NCBI GenBank assembly: GCA_949289785.1
Contig: CASEOW010000021.1
Coordinates: 1 to 50,043 of the forward strand
DNA: 50,043 nucleotides
Reading direction: 5' to 3'
Origin: an uncultured Bacillota bacterium
GTDB lineage: Bacteria; Bacillota; Clostridia; Christensenellales; UBA1242
The notes beneath the pieces were generated by a model, which was not told the DNA's origin, ran no database searches, and saw nothing but the letters and a program-made list of their open reading frames with translations. The stretch's first letter is position 1. Every line of letters begins with the position of its first letter. Shown in pieces: positions 24,305 to 37,900 of the stretch. Made by a program: the position numbers and the translations under genes.

Positions 24305-25564
24305 TTAGAAATATAAATTAATATTTTTACATTCTTCTAAAATAATATCTTCTTTATTAATATTTGAATTTTTAATATTTATAGTTCCATTTTCACATAA
24401 ATTTAACTTAATTATATCATTTTCACTTGTAATTTCATTATTGAATAATGTATTTGTTAGTGATAAATTAAAATTTTTAATATTAGATAAATTTAAAATA
24501 TTAGCAGTAGAATTTAAATTTATATTTCTTAATTCAAAGTTTCCACCTTCAATGTCTTTAAATTCAAAAATTATTTGAGTTGAATTTAGAGTTGCTAAGT
24601 TGTCAGCATAAATAGTTAAATTTTTTGACAATGGTATAGTAATAGTAGAAACATTATTATAAATACCATTTGAAAGTTTTATATATGAATTATTTGGAGC
24701 GTTTTCAATTATTTTATTAAATTTTGAAATATCACTAACGGAATAGTTAGGTAAAACTTTTATTGCTGTTTTAATTTTTTTATTTTTATATTCTATTTCT
24801 ACAAAAGTATCAAAAACACTTAATGGTTCTTTTGAGTAAGATAATAAAGTATTATCTATTATTTTTTTAGAACCATTAGAATAAGTTGACTCAATAATCA
24901 TTCCGTCTGAACTAAAAATTTCATTTGCATTATAGGTAGTTTTAGTTGGTAAACTCTTTATTTCAATTTTAGATAAATCAACTTCTAAAACTAAAAGTTC
25001 TACTACTTTTTCTACTCCATTATATTTTATAATTAATTTACTATCAATAACTAAAGGGGTTGGATATTCTAATTCTAAATCTTCAATAGATATATTTTCT
25101 TTTCTTCCATCTGAATATATAGCTGTAACTTTTAATTTATTTAAATCTAAAATGTCACCTTCATAGTAAACAGTTTGATAAATTTCACTATCAATTTCTA
25201 TATCTAAAAATTCACCTTCTTTAATAGTAACTTCCAAATATGCTGTCAAATCACTTTCTTTCACATAAGCACTTATAGTTGCTTTACCTACTCCAACTGC
25301 GTAAATTTTACCATTTTTGTCTACTTGAGCAATATTATTATCTGAACTTTGATAAGTTAGAGTATATTTATTTGCATTTTTAGGTAGAACATTTAACTTT
25401 GAATAATGTGTAGAGCCATTCAATAATGTTATTTCATTTTGTTCAAAATAAATATTTTCAACTTTTACATATTTATTGTTTTGTGTAAAAAATAAAATGG
25501 CAATAAAAGCAAAAATAATTAATAACATTATTAAACTTGAAAAAATAATTTTCTTTTTATCCAT
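24305..25564 (-). CDS. Membrane-anchored surface protein with Ig-like and beta-helix parts
   Basis: 419 residues. A basic start (M-D-K-K-K) and hydrophobic segment 6-27 give an N-terminal anchor or signal. Residues about 37-115 match the BIG2 bacterial Ig-like fold (V-D-K-N-G-K-I-Y-A-V-G-V-G-K-A-T-I-S-A). Two Big_3-like units follow (about 120-195 and 197-272), each with a Y-S-D-G-R-K or Y-S-N-G-S-K-K turn. Residues about 280-419 are Asn/Ile/Leu-rich short strands typical of a right-handed beta-helix. AAAGGAG precedes the ATG. It is divergent from the giant surface protein gene, so both may be jointly controlled. An adhesion or polysaccharide-binding role is inferred from the folds only. Confidence 0.85.
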   Translation of the reverse strand: MDKKKIIFSSLIMLLIIFAFIAILFFTQNNKYVKVENIYFEQNEITLLNGSTHYSKLNVLPKNANKYTLTYQSSDNNIAQVDKNGKIYAVGVGKATISAYVKESDLTAYLEVTIKEGEFLDIEIDSEIYQTVYYEGDILDLNKLKVTAIYSDGRKENISIEDLELEYPTPLVIDSKLIIKYNGVEKVVELLVLEVDLSKIEIKSLPTKTTYNANEIFSSDGMIIESTYSNGSKKIIDNTLLSYSKEPLSVFDTFVEIEYKNKKIKTAIKVLPNYSVSDISKFNKIIENAPNNSYIKLSNGIYNNVSTITIPLSKNLTIYADNLATLNSTQIIFEFKDIEGGNFELRNINLNSTANILNLSNIKNFNLSLTNTLFNNEITSENDIIKLNLCENGTINIKNSNINKEDIILEECKNINLYF

Positions 25565-25948
25565 TGTACTCCTTTAATAATTTTATATTGAGTTTATTAT
25601 CTTAAATGTTCTAAACATATATACATAAAAATTTATATTGCAAATTGTTTTCTTAATTTTAATTATAGTTATAGCTTTTATTGATGTCAATTATTTATTA
25701 AATAAGTTATTTGCATAAAAGTAGTATTTAAAAAAAAATTATTTATTTTGTATTTTTTTTAAATTTATTGTTATTTTTATTTTAATTTTGATACTTTTGC
25801 TCAAATTATATATAAAACATAATAACTTAAATTTATTAGTTAGTTTATTAAAATGCTTTAAAACATTTTGATTAAAACTTTTATTATTATATAATAATAA
25901 AAAATTATAAATGATGGTATTGTAAAACTTTTTATTAAGGAGAAGAAA
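25565..25948. other. Divergent promoter region between two surface protein genes
   Basis: 384 bases, no gene. Contains the ribosome binding sites of both genes and a candidate promoter for the giant gene at 25868-25895, preceded by an imperfect AAAATG/CATTTT inverted repeat at 25850-25869 that could be an operator. Nothing else recognisable. Confidence 0.6.
25868..25895 (+). promoter_or_regulatory. Candidate promoter of the giant surface protein gene
   Basis: TTGATT (25868-25873), 16-bp spacer, TATAAT (25890-25895), about 50 bases before the ATG. Confidence 0.55.
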
Positions 25949-28900
25949 ATGTTTAGAAAATTTTTAAAGAGTTTTGTTGGAATTTATTTAATGATACTTT
26001 TTGGAGGTATATTTTGTTTAGTTCCAAATTTATTATTTAAGTCGAAAAATATATTAAGTTCATCTAATACTGAAATCATTAGTACTGAAAGTCGTTCTAA
26101 TGATATTTTTGTTAATAAAAATTCTAATATAACAGAAAACAGTATTTTAGATTCTTGGCAGAATGATATAATAACAAACTCGGTTACTTTAAAAGTTAAT
26201 TCAACATATTCAAAAGTTATAAATGGATATACTTTTGAAAACTTAACTAATGTTGTAGAGATATCTGATGCTGAACAATTAGCTCAACTTGCTTATAATG
26301 TAAATACTAAAACAAATTATAGTGATAGTTACATATATATTTTAACAAAAAATATTGATTTAAGTGGAAAACTTTGGACACCTATCGGAACATATTCTAA
26401 TCCTTTTGGTGCAAGTTTTATAGGTTGTGGTTATACAATTAGTAATATACATGTTGACGATATTGTAATTGAAAATAATTCAAATAATGCTGCAGGTTTA
26501 TTTGGAAATGTATCTTCAACTGGAAACATATCAGACCTTGTTTTAGATGGAAATTATCTTATAGACTCGACTAAAACAAAAGCTACTTTAATAGGAAGTT
26601 CTTCTGGTCAAGTAATAAATTGTTATACTACTTCAAATTTTAGTAGTAACCTAGGAACAAATTTCGTAAACGGTGGAGTTGTTTATAAAGGAACAAGTTT
26701 AGATGGAAAAGTTACTACAACTTATACAGCAATAGAAGGAACACAAACAATTAAATATTATAAGTTCGAAGAAAAAAGTCCTGCTTCATTTTATATTGCA
26801 AATAGTGGTGCACAAAAAGAATGGTATAATGGTAATATATTAAGAGTTCTTTCAAGTGGTTCAACTAGCAATCCTATTTATTCTTCTAAAGAACCTGTTT
26901 TAAGAGTAAGTGCAAGTGAAAATGATATTTACCCACTTTATGAAGGATATAAACCTTTAATGCCTGCTAATTTTTCTAATAATATTGGTATAATAGAATT
27001 TGAAAACAGTGTAAATATATCTAATGTTTTTAATTATGGTTATGGAACTAGAACAAATATAGAAGTTAATATTCCTTATGATATGTCATTTAATACATTC
27101 TTTACTAATAATCCTCAATATAAACAAAGATTAGGATATAATTTTAAAACTTTAAATGGTTTAAATGAAAGTGATTTAGCTGACAAAAATTATAAAACAG
27201 GTTTTCCTGCTGAGGGTGAAACTATTACTTTTACATGGGAGGCTCAAACATCAAAAAGTGTAGGAATACAATTTGTTTGTGGAACTTATGGTGATGGTGC
27301 AGATACTTCTGATTTTAATAGTTTAGATGATGTATTTTATAACAATTCTATTTCAAGTATTTTAAATTGTAATGATGCAACTTTAACTAATTATACAGCA
27401 ACATTAAATGGAATATTAGTTGGAGAAAATGTTCAATTTTCTATACAATTAAAAAAAGGGTATAAACTTCAAATATATGGAGATGACACTTCAGTTGCTT
27501 TTGATACATCAGGTATGTATCAAACTGGCACACATCCAAATTATAATATAAATAGTGTTACTCAAGATTCTTATAATCTTATTACAGGTTCTTGGGAAAT
27601 GATTGAAAATGTTGGACAATTATATAATACCTTTAATATATCAATATCAAATATAGTTGCAAATGGTGGAACATTAAAAATTAAAATTGTAAGAGAAGGA
27701 ATAGATGTAAAATTTAATGTTAATAAACTTGAGTTGGATAGTTCATTAACTATGACAAATTTACAATATACAATCACTTATAGAATTAATGATAATGATG
27801 ATTTAAGTGGAACGATTTGGAATACAACAAGCCAATCAGGAGAAGGAAAAGAAGAAAATGATTATATTTTATGGAATTGGAAACTCGGGCAAAAAATAGA
27901 AATTATTATAAGTATAACTGATGATTCTAATTACATTTTATCTAGTAATTGGAATTCTGCTGGTGATAGTTATGTATTAGAGAAATTAGGAGATAATTTT
28001 AATGAAAAATATTATAGAATAAATAAGTTTACTTTTAATAATATTGAAAGTGTTGAGCCAAGAACACTTGATGTGGTCGCTGGTCCTACATACTCTAAAG
28101 TTAAATTTGAATTTTATAATGAAAATGGAGAACTTATTAATTCTACCTCAAAAGAATATGATAGTATTTGGGCATACATAAATGATATTAATAAAAATGT
28201 TGCTATTCCAGGTGCAGAATCATTAATATCTATGCAAACTACTAATGACATTTTTTACATAAATACTAATGGTTATTATGATATAGACTATGCATTGATT
28301 GGCTCTGAAAGAATTGAATTTAGTTTAGCGCAAGGTGAAAATTATTTATATGTTGATAATTTAAATAAGCTTATTTTAGAAGATGCTTTTGCAAATAAAG
28401 ATTATCCTAATTATATATTAAAAATTTATCTAAAAGAAAGAATATTTAATACTAATGATGCCTCATTAAATTATTATATTGATGATAATAAAATAGAAGG
28501 TAATAATACTATTAATGCTTTATTTGAAAGTATAGAATATTTTTCAGATGATACTTTATCTCAAGTAAAAGAAATATATTCTTTTGGTGATAAAATATAT
28601 ATTAAACTTACTTTAACTAATTTAGGAAAAGCTGTTTTATATGGAGATGTTAATAATTGGTTTATTGACAATACAGATAATAAAATAGAAAGTGGCTTTT
28701 TAGCTAGCAGTTCAATTAGCAATACAAGTCAAGTTGACAACGGAATTTGGATTATTGAATATACCGCTGGAACTTATAATATTTCATTAGATTTTAAATT
28801 TAATTATAAACAAATTAAAGGTCAAATAGTAGGTGCTAAAAATTCTTTAAAAGAAGATATAACTGATTCTAATATATCAAATAATAATTTTGTATTAAAA

Positions 28901-31900
28901 TTTAATTATGATGAAACTAATAATAAAGTTCAAATTGTAGGAGTTAATACATTTACTTCAGTAAATATTCATTCTCAATATTATCTATTAGGATGGTATT
29001 TACAAAATGGAGATATAATAAGTGATAATTATTTTAGCGGTAATGGGTTAAATAGTTATTTTGCAGAAGATACTTTACCTTTCTATATCGGAAATTCTAG
29101 TGAAAATTATGTAAGTGCTAAAACTTTAGGAAATATAGAAATATTTACATTTAATATATATGCTTGCATTGAAAAAAGAGAAATAAATATAACTTATCAA
29201 TCTGGAGAAGTTGGCGATGGAGAAATATCAAATTATTTAGAGCAACAAACATATACTATTTACTATAATCAAGAGTATTTATTAGAATCTCAAATTTATA
29301 GAAATATTGGTTATGTGGTTTCTGGATTTAATATATCAACTAATCAAGGTGGTCTTTCTAAAAATAATTATAATATTAATGATATTTTGACTTTTGCTGG
29401 TAGTAATTGGTGGTATTTATGGTATGGAAATCAAAATTATGTAAATGATAATTATTCTTGGACAGGTTTATATAATGATAGTGATTCAAATGTTTTATGG
29501 AATGACAGTCAAAGAACTATAACAATAAAATATTTGTGGGAAAAATTAACTTATGCCATTATTTTTGATAATGGTGAAAGTAATTCTACAACACAAAGTA
29601 TTCAAATTGGAAATACTATTGCAGGTCAAGATACTAATGCTAGAAATGGTCAAGCAAAATATTCAATTAATGGTGGTTCTGAAATTTATGCAGGTATTAA
29701 AAATGGGTATACTGCTGTTGGTTTCAAAATAAGTCAAGATGAAAACAAAGATATTTTAGAACAATTATTTAGTTTAGGAACAACTTTTGTACTTGATATT
29801 ACTAATTTTAAGTCAATAATGTCAGAAGAATTTTATTATAGTTCGGAAGGGTGTACAATTTATCTCCAGACTCAAAGAGTTGGTGCTAAGTATAAGATAT
29901 ATATACAAAATTCTGATTATTATGATGTTACTTGGAATGGCGGTGACTTAATTAATGGAGAAAATTTTGTAGGTGGTCAAGATAGTAATGGTATATTTAT
30001 ATATGTTACTTATGGTCAAGAAATTTCTCAAGAAGATTTAGATTGGACAAATGGCACACCTAGTTATTCTTTAGCAAATTTATTATCTTCTAACATTTCT
30101 AAATTAATAACATTTACTAGAACAGGTTATGTTTTTGATACAAATAGAGCTTTACAATATAATGGTAGAGATTTTGTAGTTGAAGTTGGCAGTAAATATG
30201 AAATAGCACAAGATATAACAGTAATTCCTACTTGGTCATTAGTGAGCCAAACTGTATCATCTAGTGTTGAATTTGAATCATTAGTTCAACAAATTGTAAA
30301 TAATGGAAATTCTATTTATTTGTTAAATGAAAAAGTTTTAACTCAAAATAGTTCTATAAATGATAAAACTAATACTATTTTAAATAAAGATATAATTGAC
30401 GCTATAGTTGAAAATGGTGAAAGAATATCTGAATATGGATTTGAAATTTATCAATTTAATGGAAATTCGTATGATTTAGTTAAAACCATAAAAAATGTTA
30501 TAAGTCTTAATTTAACTGATTTTTCTACTTTAAATTATGTAGATGAAAATGATTTAAAAATTCAAATTTTTTTCTATGTAAAAGTTCAAGATACTCTTGT
30601 AAGTGATAATAATGGTTATACTGTAAAAGGACCTAGTGAAGATAGTTTAAATCAAGGACTTAAATTAACTTTAGCTAAAAACTCAATATACTTTGATGAT
30701 AATAATCAAATTTATTCAGCATATTCAAATTCTAATCAATTCTTTGCTACTACTTCAGATTTATATGATAAAGTAAATACTTTTGGAACTGTTAAAGTTA
30801 CTTATAATTGGGATGGTTCAATTAATACTACAGGCACTGTTTTAGATTTTAATAAAATGTTCTTATCTGATAATTCTAACATTACTATAAATGGTGATTA
30901 TAATGTTGGAACAAATAAAAATCTAAATTTAGTAATTAATACCGACACTTTTAATTCTATTACTTCAATCAATGGTTTCCCTGTATCAAAGGATACAAAT
31001 TGGCAGAACTTCCTAATAAATACTACTTCAGCTGATGGAAAAAATATTTATATTGCAAATAACATTGCTGAAATTGTAAAAGGTAGATTTGTTATAGATT
31101 TTGGTTCAGCTTCATCTTATTATTTTGATGGACAAGAAACTATTGTTTATATGAGTGATGAAAATAAACCATTTAACATAGGTTCTAAATCTTTTGAATA
31201 TAGATTAGACAAAATAATTTATATTGGCGAAAATATTTCAAACACATATTTAGGTAAAGAAGATGATTTAGTGTTTGAAGTAAAAGGTCTTCAAGTAAAA
31301 GTTGGAGGTAGTTTTGTAGATTATTCAAATTCTTCTTTTGAATACATTTTAAATGGAAGTTTTGAATTGTTAAGTTCTACTACAGCTATAAAAAAGATAT
31401 ATCAAACTAAATATATTACATCTAATAGCCAAGGACAATTAAGTTTAAATCTTGAAGATAGTTATTTAGACATTACTGAAAATTTGATTATAAACAATAT
31501 CAAAGTAGGTGGGCAAGTTATCACCAATGAAATGCTTACAACAGGCAGTTTAAATGGTGAATTTGCAACTTATAAAGTAGGAAATGAAGTATTATTTAGT
31601 TTTGTTGGTAATAATACTCCATATCTTACAATCTATATTAATCAAAATTTAATTTCTTCAAATAATGTTTCATTTACCATTTCAGTAGATATTAATACTG
31701 CAAGACAAACAAATTTAAGTTTACTTAGTTTTGATACCGGTTTAAATGTAAATAATTATATTTCATATTTTGACACAGAATATCAAAATAACAAATACTC
31801 AACAGATGTAAGTGTTACTTCTTCTGGAGATGGTAATACTACATTTGCAGTTTTAAGTGATGTAAGAAAAGTTACAATAGACTATAATGGTGGATATATT

Positions 31901-34900
31901 AATCAATTTAATTCTACTGTCCTTTATCTTTCACACAATACCGGAGATTATATTTTACCTGATCCTGAATTTAATTATTCATTGATGAATTTTAATGGTT
32001 ATAGTTATACTGGAACAGACCCTGTTCTTAAAAATGGAAATATTCTTTCTGTAACAAAAGGTGGACAAAGTGTAACTTTAACTGCTAAATGGTGGCTTAC
32101 TGGAGTTGCAGGAACACCTAATATAACAGAATTTGATTTTTATACTTCATTAAAAGCAGGCGAATTATTATTAAGTGATATTGTAAATCTTGAAAGTCTT
32201 GAAAGTGGAATTTTTGAGTTTGTATTACAAAAAGATGATTCTACAGTTGCACCTTTTGAATATAATGATGGAAAATTTATTGTAAAAGATTCAAGAGGCT
32301 GGATAGGAGTTAATCTTTACGGAACTTATACTCTTACTATTACTTTAAAATACAATGATGGTGTAGGTGGAGATTATATAAAGACAAGAGAATTTAATAT
32401 TCAAATTAATATTACTAAAAATTCAGTAGGTATTGATAAAGTTTCAAATGATTTAACTTTCAATAATGATAATCAAACAAGAAATGTTATTATTGACATT
32501 TTAGGAAATGGAGATTCAGTTGTTGCTGATGATAAAACATTATATGAACTTTTATTGAGTGAAACAACAACTGCTAAGAATTATGGAATTGATATAGCTA
32601 TAGAATATCAAGAAAATAGTGAATCAGAAAAACAACAAGTAAGTGAATTAAGAAATGCTGGAATTTATACAATTAGTATTTCTGTAAATAGCACTTATTT
32701 AGATATTTATGAATTAAATAGTGAAAAATCTAGTATATCTGTAGTTATTAATCAATTTGAATTAGATTTGAATTTAACTCAATATGCTCAGCAAGTTAAT
32801 TTAAGTAAATATTTTGGTGAAGTTAACCAAGACCTTGTTAGTGATATAGTAGTTACTGCAAATAATAGTGATAATGTTAAAATCCGTTTTACAAGAGAAA
32901 CTGGCGAAGCAATAGGTGAATATAATTATCTTACAGCAACTATTGTTGAAGTTTCAGATGAAAGAGATTATGAACTAAAATTTGACGCAAGTACTTTCAC
33001 TAGTAAATTTGAAATTCTGACACCTTTAGTTAATCTTCAAATTGAAATGAGTGGAACATTAAATTACATATATAATTCTCAAATTTTAAATAATATTCAA
33101 GTTGTATATGAAAATGGAAACTTTGTTGTTAAAGGTTTTGCTGGACTTGAAGAAGTAAAACAAACATTTGAATTATATTACTTAAATGGAAGCGGTCAAA
33201 AGGTATACATTCCAGAAAATGAAAGAAATATTTACGCTGGATATTTAACTTTCACAAGTGATAGTTCTATTACTGCAAATGCAGGAAAATATAACTTAAA
33301 TGTTGCATTAAGTGAAGAAGGTCAAAATACTGAATGGAATGGTGTAGTATTTGCAAATAATACAATTTCTGAAAATTATAACAAAATTATTGTAAATGAA
33401 AGAACTTTATATATTGATAGTGCAACAATGGAATTTAATCAACAGAAATCATTTACCTTTACTGTTGGTGCACCAGATAATAATGCTGAGTTACAGGTAA
33501 GAAATAATATTGCAAGTGATACTATTATCATTACAGGTAGTTTTGATAGTGCAGTAGTTGGAACATATAGTTTAAATTTATCTCTTGATGAAACAAGTGA
33601 GAAAAATTATAATCTTTCAAGTTATACTTTTGAGGGATTTACTGTTACCCCTTCTGACGATGAGGTTTCTACTACATTTGACGAAATAACTTTAAGCTAT
33701 GGAGATATTAACAAAGGTAAAACAACTGAACAAATTTTAAATCAAAATATTCAAGTTGCATTTAAGACTGCTGTTTCTGCTATAGCAAATGAATTTTTAC
33801 AAATAACTAATCATCAAATAAAACTCGGTGATGTTGTTGTTAATGATAGTAATTATTCTACTGGTGGATATTTAAATAGTGAAACATATGTTTTTGTATT
33901 CACAGTTACTTCTAAAAATTATACTTTCGGTTCTACTGATGATGGAAACGGTAATTATACAAAAGACTTTATCATTAATGTAACAATTAATAAACAAGAG
34001 ATTACTGTTTCAAATACTAACAATGTAATAACTAAAAAATATGACCATAATGTAGATGTACTTTCAACATTTGTAAATCAAAATATTAATGCTTCTAAAG
34101 GTTACTTTACAAGTGGTGGAATACTTGCAGGTGATGAAATTTTAGTTGTTAGTGCTGAATACGAAAATAAAGAAATTGGCAATAACAAGAAAATAGTAAA
34201 TATTGTATATGGAAAAGATTATCAAAATTATGAAATAAATGATGAAAGTTTAGTTGGAAATATTACATCTGTTTCTATTAACTTTAAGAAAAATCTTGAA
34301 ACGGAAGAATTTGTTTCAGATGGTGACTTTACTAAAAAAGACCCATTTATTATAGAATATGATGGCAATATGATGAATTTTATTCAAAAACTTATTGATA
34401 ATTATTCTGGTAGAGTGGGTTATACACAAATTGGTTGGGAATATAATGATGAAATAGTTACCAACTTTACTACTGAAAATAAAACTGAATTTGATGCTTT
34501 CTTAGGTTATGCAATAGCTAATAATTCAAGTGGTGGAATAACTCTTGATGCAGTTTGGAAAATATTAACTTACAATGTAACAATTGTAACTGATGAACAT
34601 ACTTCTGTTTCACATAACATAACAAATCCTGTAAATTATTATTCTTCATTTGTTGGAGATGATAAAGTAAATATTACTATTAATCCTGGATATGTTTTAA
34701 AAGATGTTCAAATTAATAATTCTAATGCTATATTACAAAATATTTTAGGTAAAGATACACGCACTGGAAATTCATTTGAAATTGTAAATGTAGTTGGTGA
34801 TATTACAATAACTATTGTTACAAGAGAAATTAATGTATTAATTAAAGTTGATTTAAATGAACCAGAAATCTACTCAGCTACTTTTGTAAACAATGAAGAT

Positions 34901-37900
34901 TGGCAAGATGCTAATACAACTTGGGCAAAAAAAGAAGTAGTTCTATCTTATAGTGATTTATTAAAAGATTTACCTGAAATTAAACTTACTACTCCTAATA
35001 CATTTGACCCTGATGGTTGGAACTTAAATGGAGAGTTAAGCACTGGCAATAGTATTTGGGAAAGAATAGGTGGAGATAGTTTAACTCAAGATAGTCTTGA
35101 AGGAATAACTTTTGTAGCTAGATGGACAGAAGCTGAAATTACAATTAAGATAGCAAATACTGAAAATACTAAATCAATAACAGTATCAAATCAAGACGGA
35201 GAAATATCTTTAAATAATGGTGTTTATAATATTAAATATAATGATGAAATAACCATTACTATTCAAAGTAAAGATTGGTATAAATTTACAAGTTTCAATT
35301 CTTCTGGAAATGGCGATGAAATAATTGTAGATAATTTTATTGGAGAACATCAAGGAAGTGGTGAAACTAATGGAACTATATCATTTAAAGCATTACAATC
35401 ATATACTATTTCGTTATATATAGAAGAAATTTTAGTTAAATTTATTCCAACAAAACAAGAACAAATAGGTGCAACATTTACAAATAATCTTTTAGATAAA
35501 ACTTATACTTATTCTTCTTTGATTGGTAAAAATATAGAAGATATTGGAAAATATACTTTAACTGAAGGAACTTATGATCATATAAAATGGCAATATAATA
35601 GTTCAGTTGAAGTTGAATTTAATAAATCTATAGAAACATTTATACTAGAAAATGGCGGAATTCCTACTAAAGATTGTAAATATACTTTTGAAGCAATTTT
35701 TGAGGGTAGAGAATATCAAATCACATTCAATGCTGGAGAGGGAACTTTTACAAATTCTGATGAAGATATTACAATTACATTAAAATATGGGGATAACTTT
35801 ACAGGTATGCCACAAGTAACTGAACCAGAAGGAAAACATTTAGCTTTCTGGCGTAGTGATAGCGGTGAATCATTAAATGAAAATGATAAGTTTATATTAG
35901 GAAAACCAAATCCTAACGGAGATTATACTATATTATTTACAGCACAATTTACAATGAATGTTTATAGCATAACTATTAATATAGATTATACTCATTTAGA
36001 AAAAGTTGTTGTTGACGGTCAAGAATATACTAATGGAACAATTACTTTAGAAAATGTTGTTCATGGTTCTTCTAAAACTTTAATATTTACATTTAAAACA
36101 GGTTATGAATTTAATACATATCACTTTAATTCTGATAAAAATGCTACAGTTCAATTTAGTGGTGTTAATGCCATAATCTCTAATATAGAAGGCGCTTGTG
36201 ATATAACAATAACAATCAAAGCTAAAGATTACACATTAACAATTGATAAATCTCAATATGAAACAATTTCTAAAGATGGAGTTGATGCAAATATTATAAG
36301 TATTTCTTATGATGAAGAAATTGCTCCGAAATTTAATGGAATTTTGTTTGATAGAGATGGTTATACAGTTTTAAATCTTATTGAAAAAGAAAGTGGACTT
36401 GTATTTGCAACTGCAAGCGTTAATGAAGACGGTATAATTTGGGATTTTGCTAGTGATTTTGTTGATGGTGGTTTATATCAAACTGATAAAAATCTAAATC
36501 TTAAAGTTAAGTGGACTAGCGATAAAGATTATCTTTCTGGGGTAACTACAGGTAGCGTAGATAAATATTTCAGTGCAAAAGCAACTGAAGTAGCAAACAC
36601 AGAATGGAAAATAGCATCTAATGGTCAAACACAAACTTTCAAAAAGGGTGATATTTTAGCAAATGGTGATGAAGTTGTAGACATCTATTACACTGTTGAT
36701 GATGTTAGATTTGAATGTAATGGAACAGATTTTAAATTGTATATTACAGATGTGGTAACAAATGCAAATGCAGTTATGGTTGTTTCATTGCGTGATAGTT
36801 TAGATAGTTCTAATGTTTATAATTTACAATCTACTAATGGCATTGTTACATTGTTGCCAAGTGAAATTCAAATTGAAAATGAAAATTTAGTAAGTTACTA
36901 TACAGGAACAAGTAAGATTCAACAGAAAGGTGATAATTTCAATATTGGAGAATTTTACTATCAAGATACAGACAAAACACAAGTTAGTGAACTTGGATTT
37001 ATTAGAGTAGAAATTGTTGATAGTTCAAATGAATTTAATATTGGCGATAATCATCAAGTTAAATACATATTTAGTAAAAACAAGAGCTTTAAAATTTCTA
37101 ACTATGCTGGAAATATTAAAGAAGAAAATGGTTATATTGTATATTATCCACAATTAGATAATGCTAAAGCAATGATAGAGAAAACACCTTTCACAATTTC
37201 TATAAGCGGACAAGGTTTTGAAACTGGTGATTATCAAAAAGTTACCGTAAAAGATTATAATTCTGAAGATTTCATATCAGATGAATTTGTATTTAATGTT
37301 AATTCAATTTACACTAAAGATATCGTAGCTAAAGACTACAAACTTTATCCAGATGAATTAGAAATTGATTATTCTATTACTAAAAATGGAATAGACAAGA
37401 AAAACAATTTTGAAGTTATTATAAATGGTGTTTATACAATCATTTCTAAAGATAATGGAAATTTAGTTTCTTTCTCTTCAAAATATTTAGATTTATCAAA
37501 TCCTGAATTGCCATTGTTAGTTGATAGCGCTGAGGGTTTTGATAGCAATGATTATATTATTTCAGTTGAAAGCTTTATTTATGGAAAACTTCAAAACATT
37601 ACTGAAGATGTTTATAGTTTTATTGATGATGAAGGTAATTTAATATTTACTGTTTATGACAATAATTCATCTTCTCCAAAAATAATTATACTTAAAGGAA
37701 AATCTGTTTCATTTACTTACTCTATAAATGGAACTATGTCAATTTTAAGTTATGCTGATGGTTCGTTAGACGGAGAAGGTGCTAAAAATATTCTTGATAC
37801 ATTAGAAAATGAAGAAATAAGAACACATCAAGAAGATTTTAATTTGTCAAATGCTAAAACAATAAATATTATAATGACAGATTATAAAGCAATTCATTTA

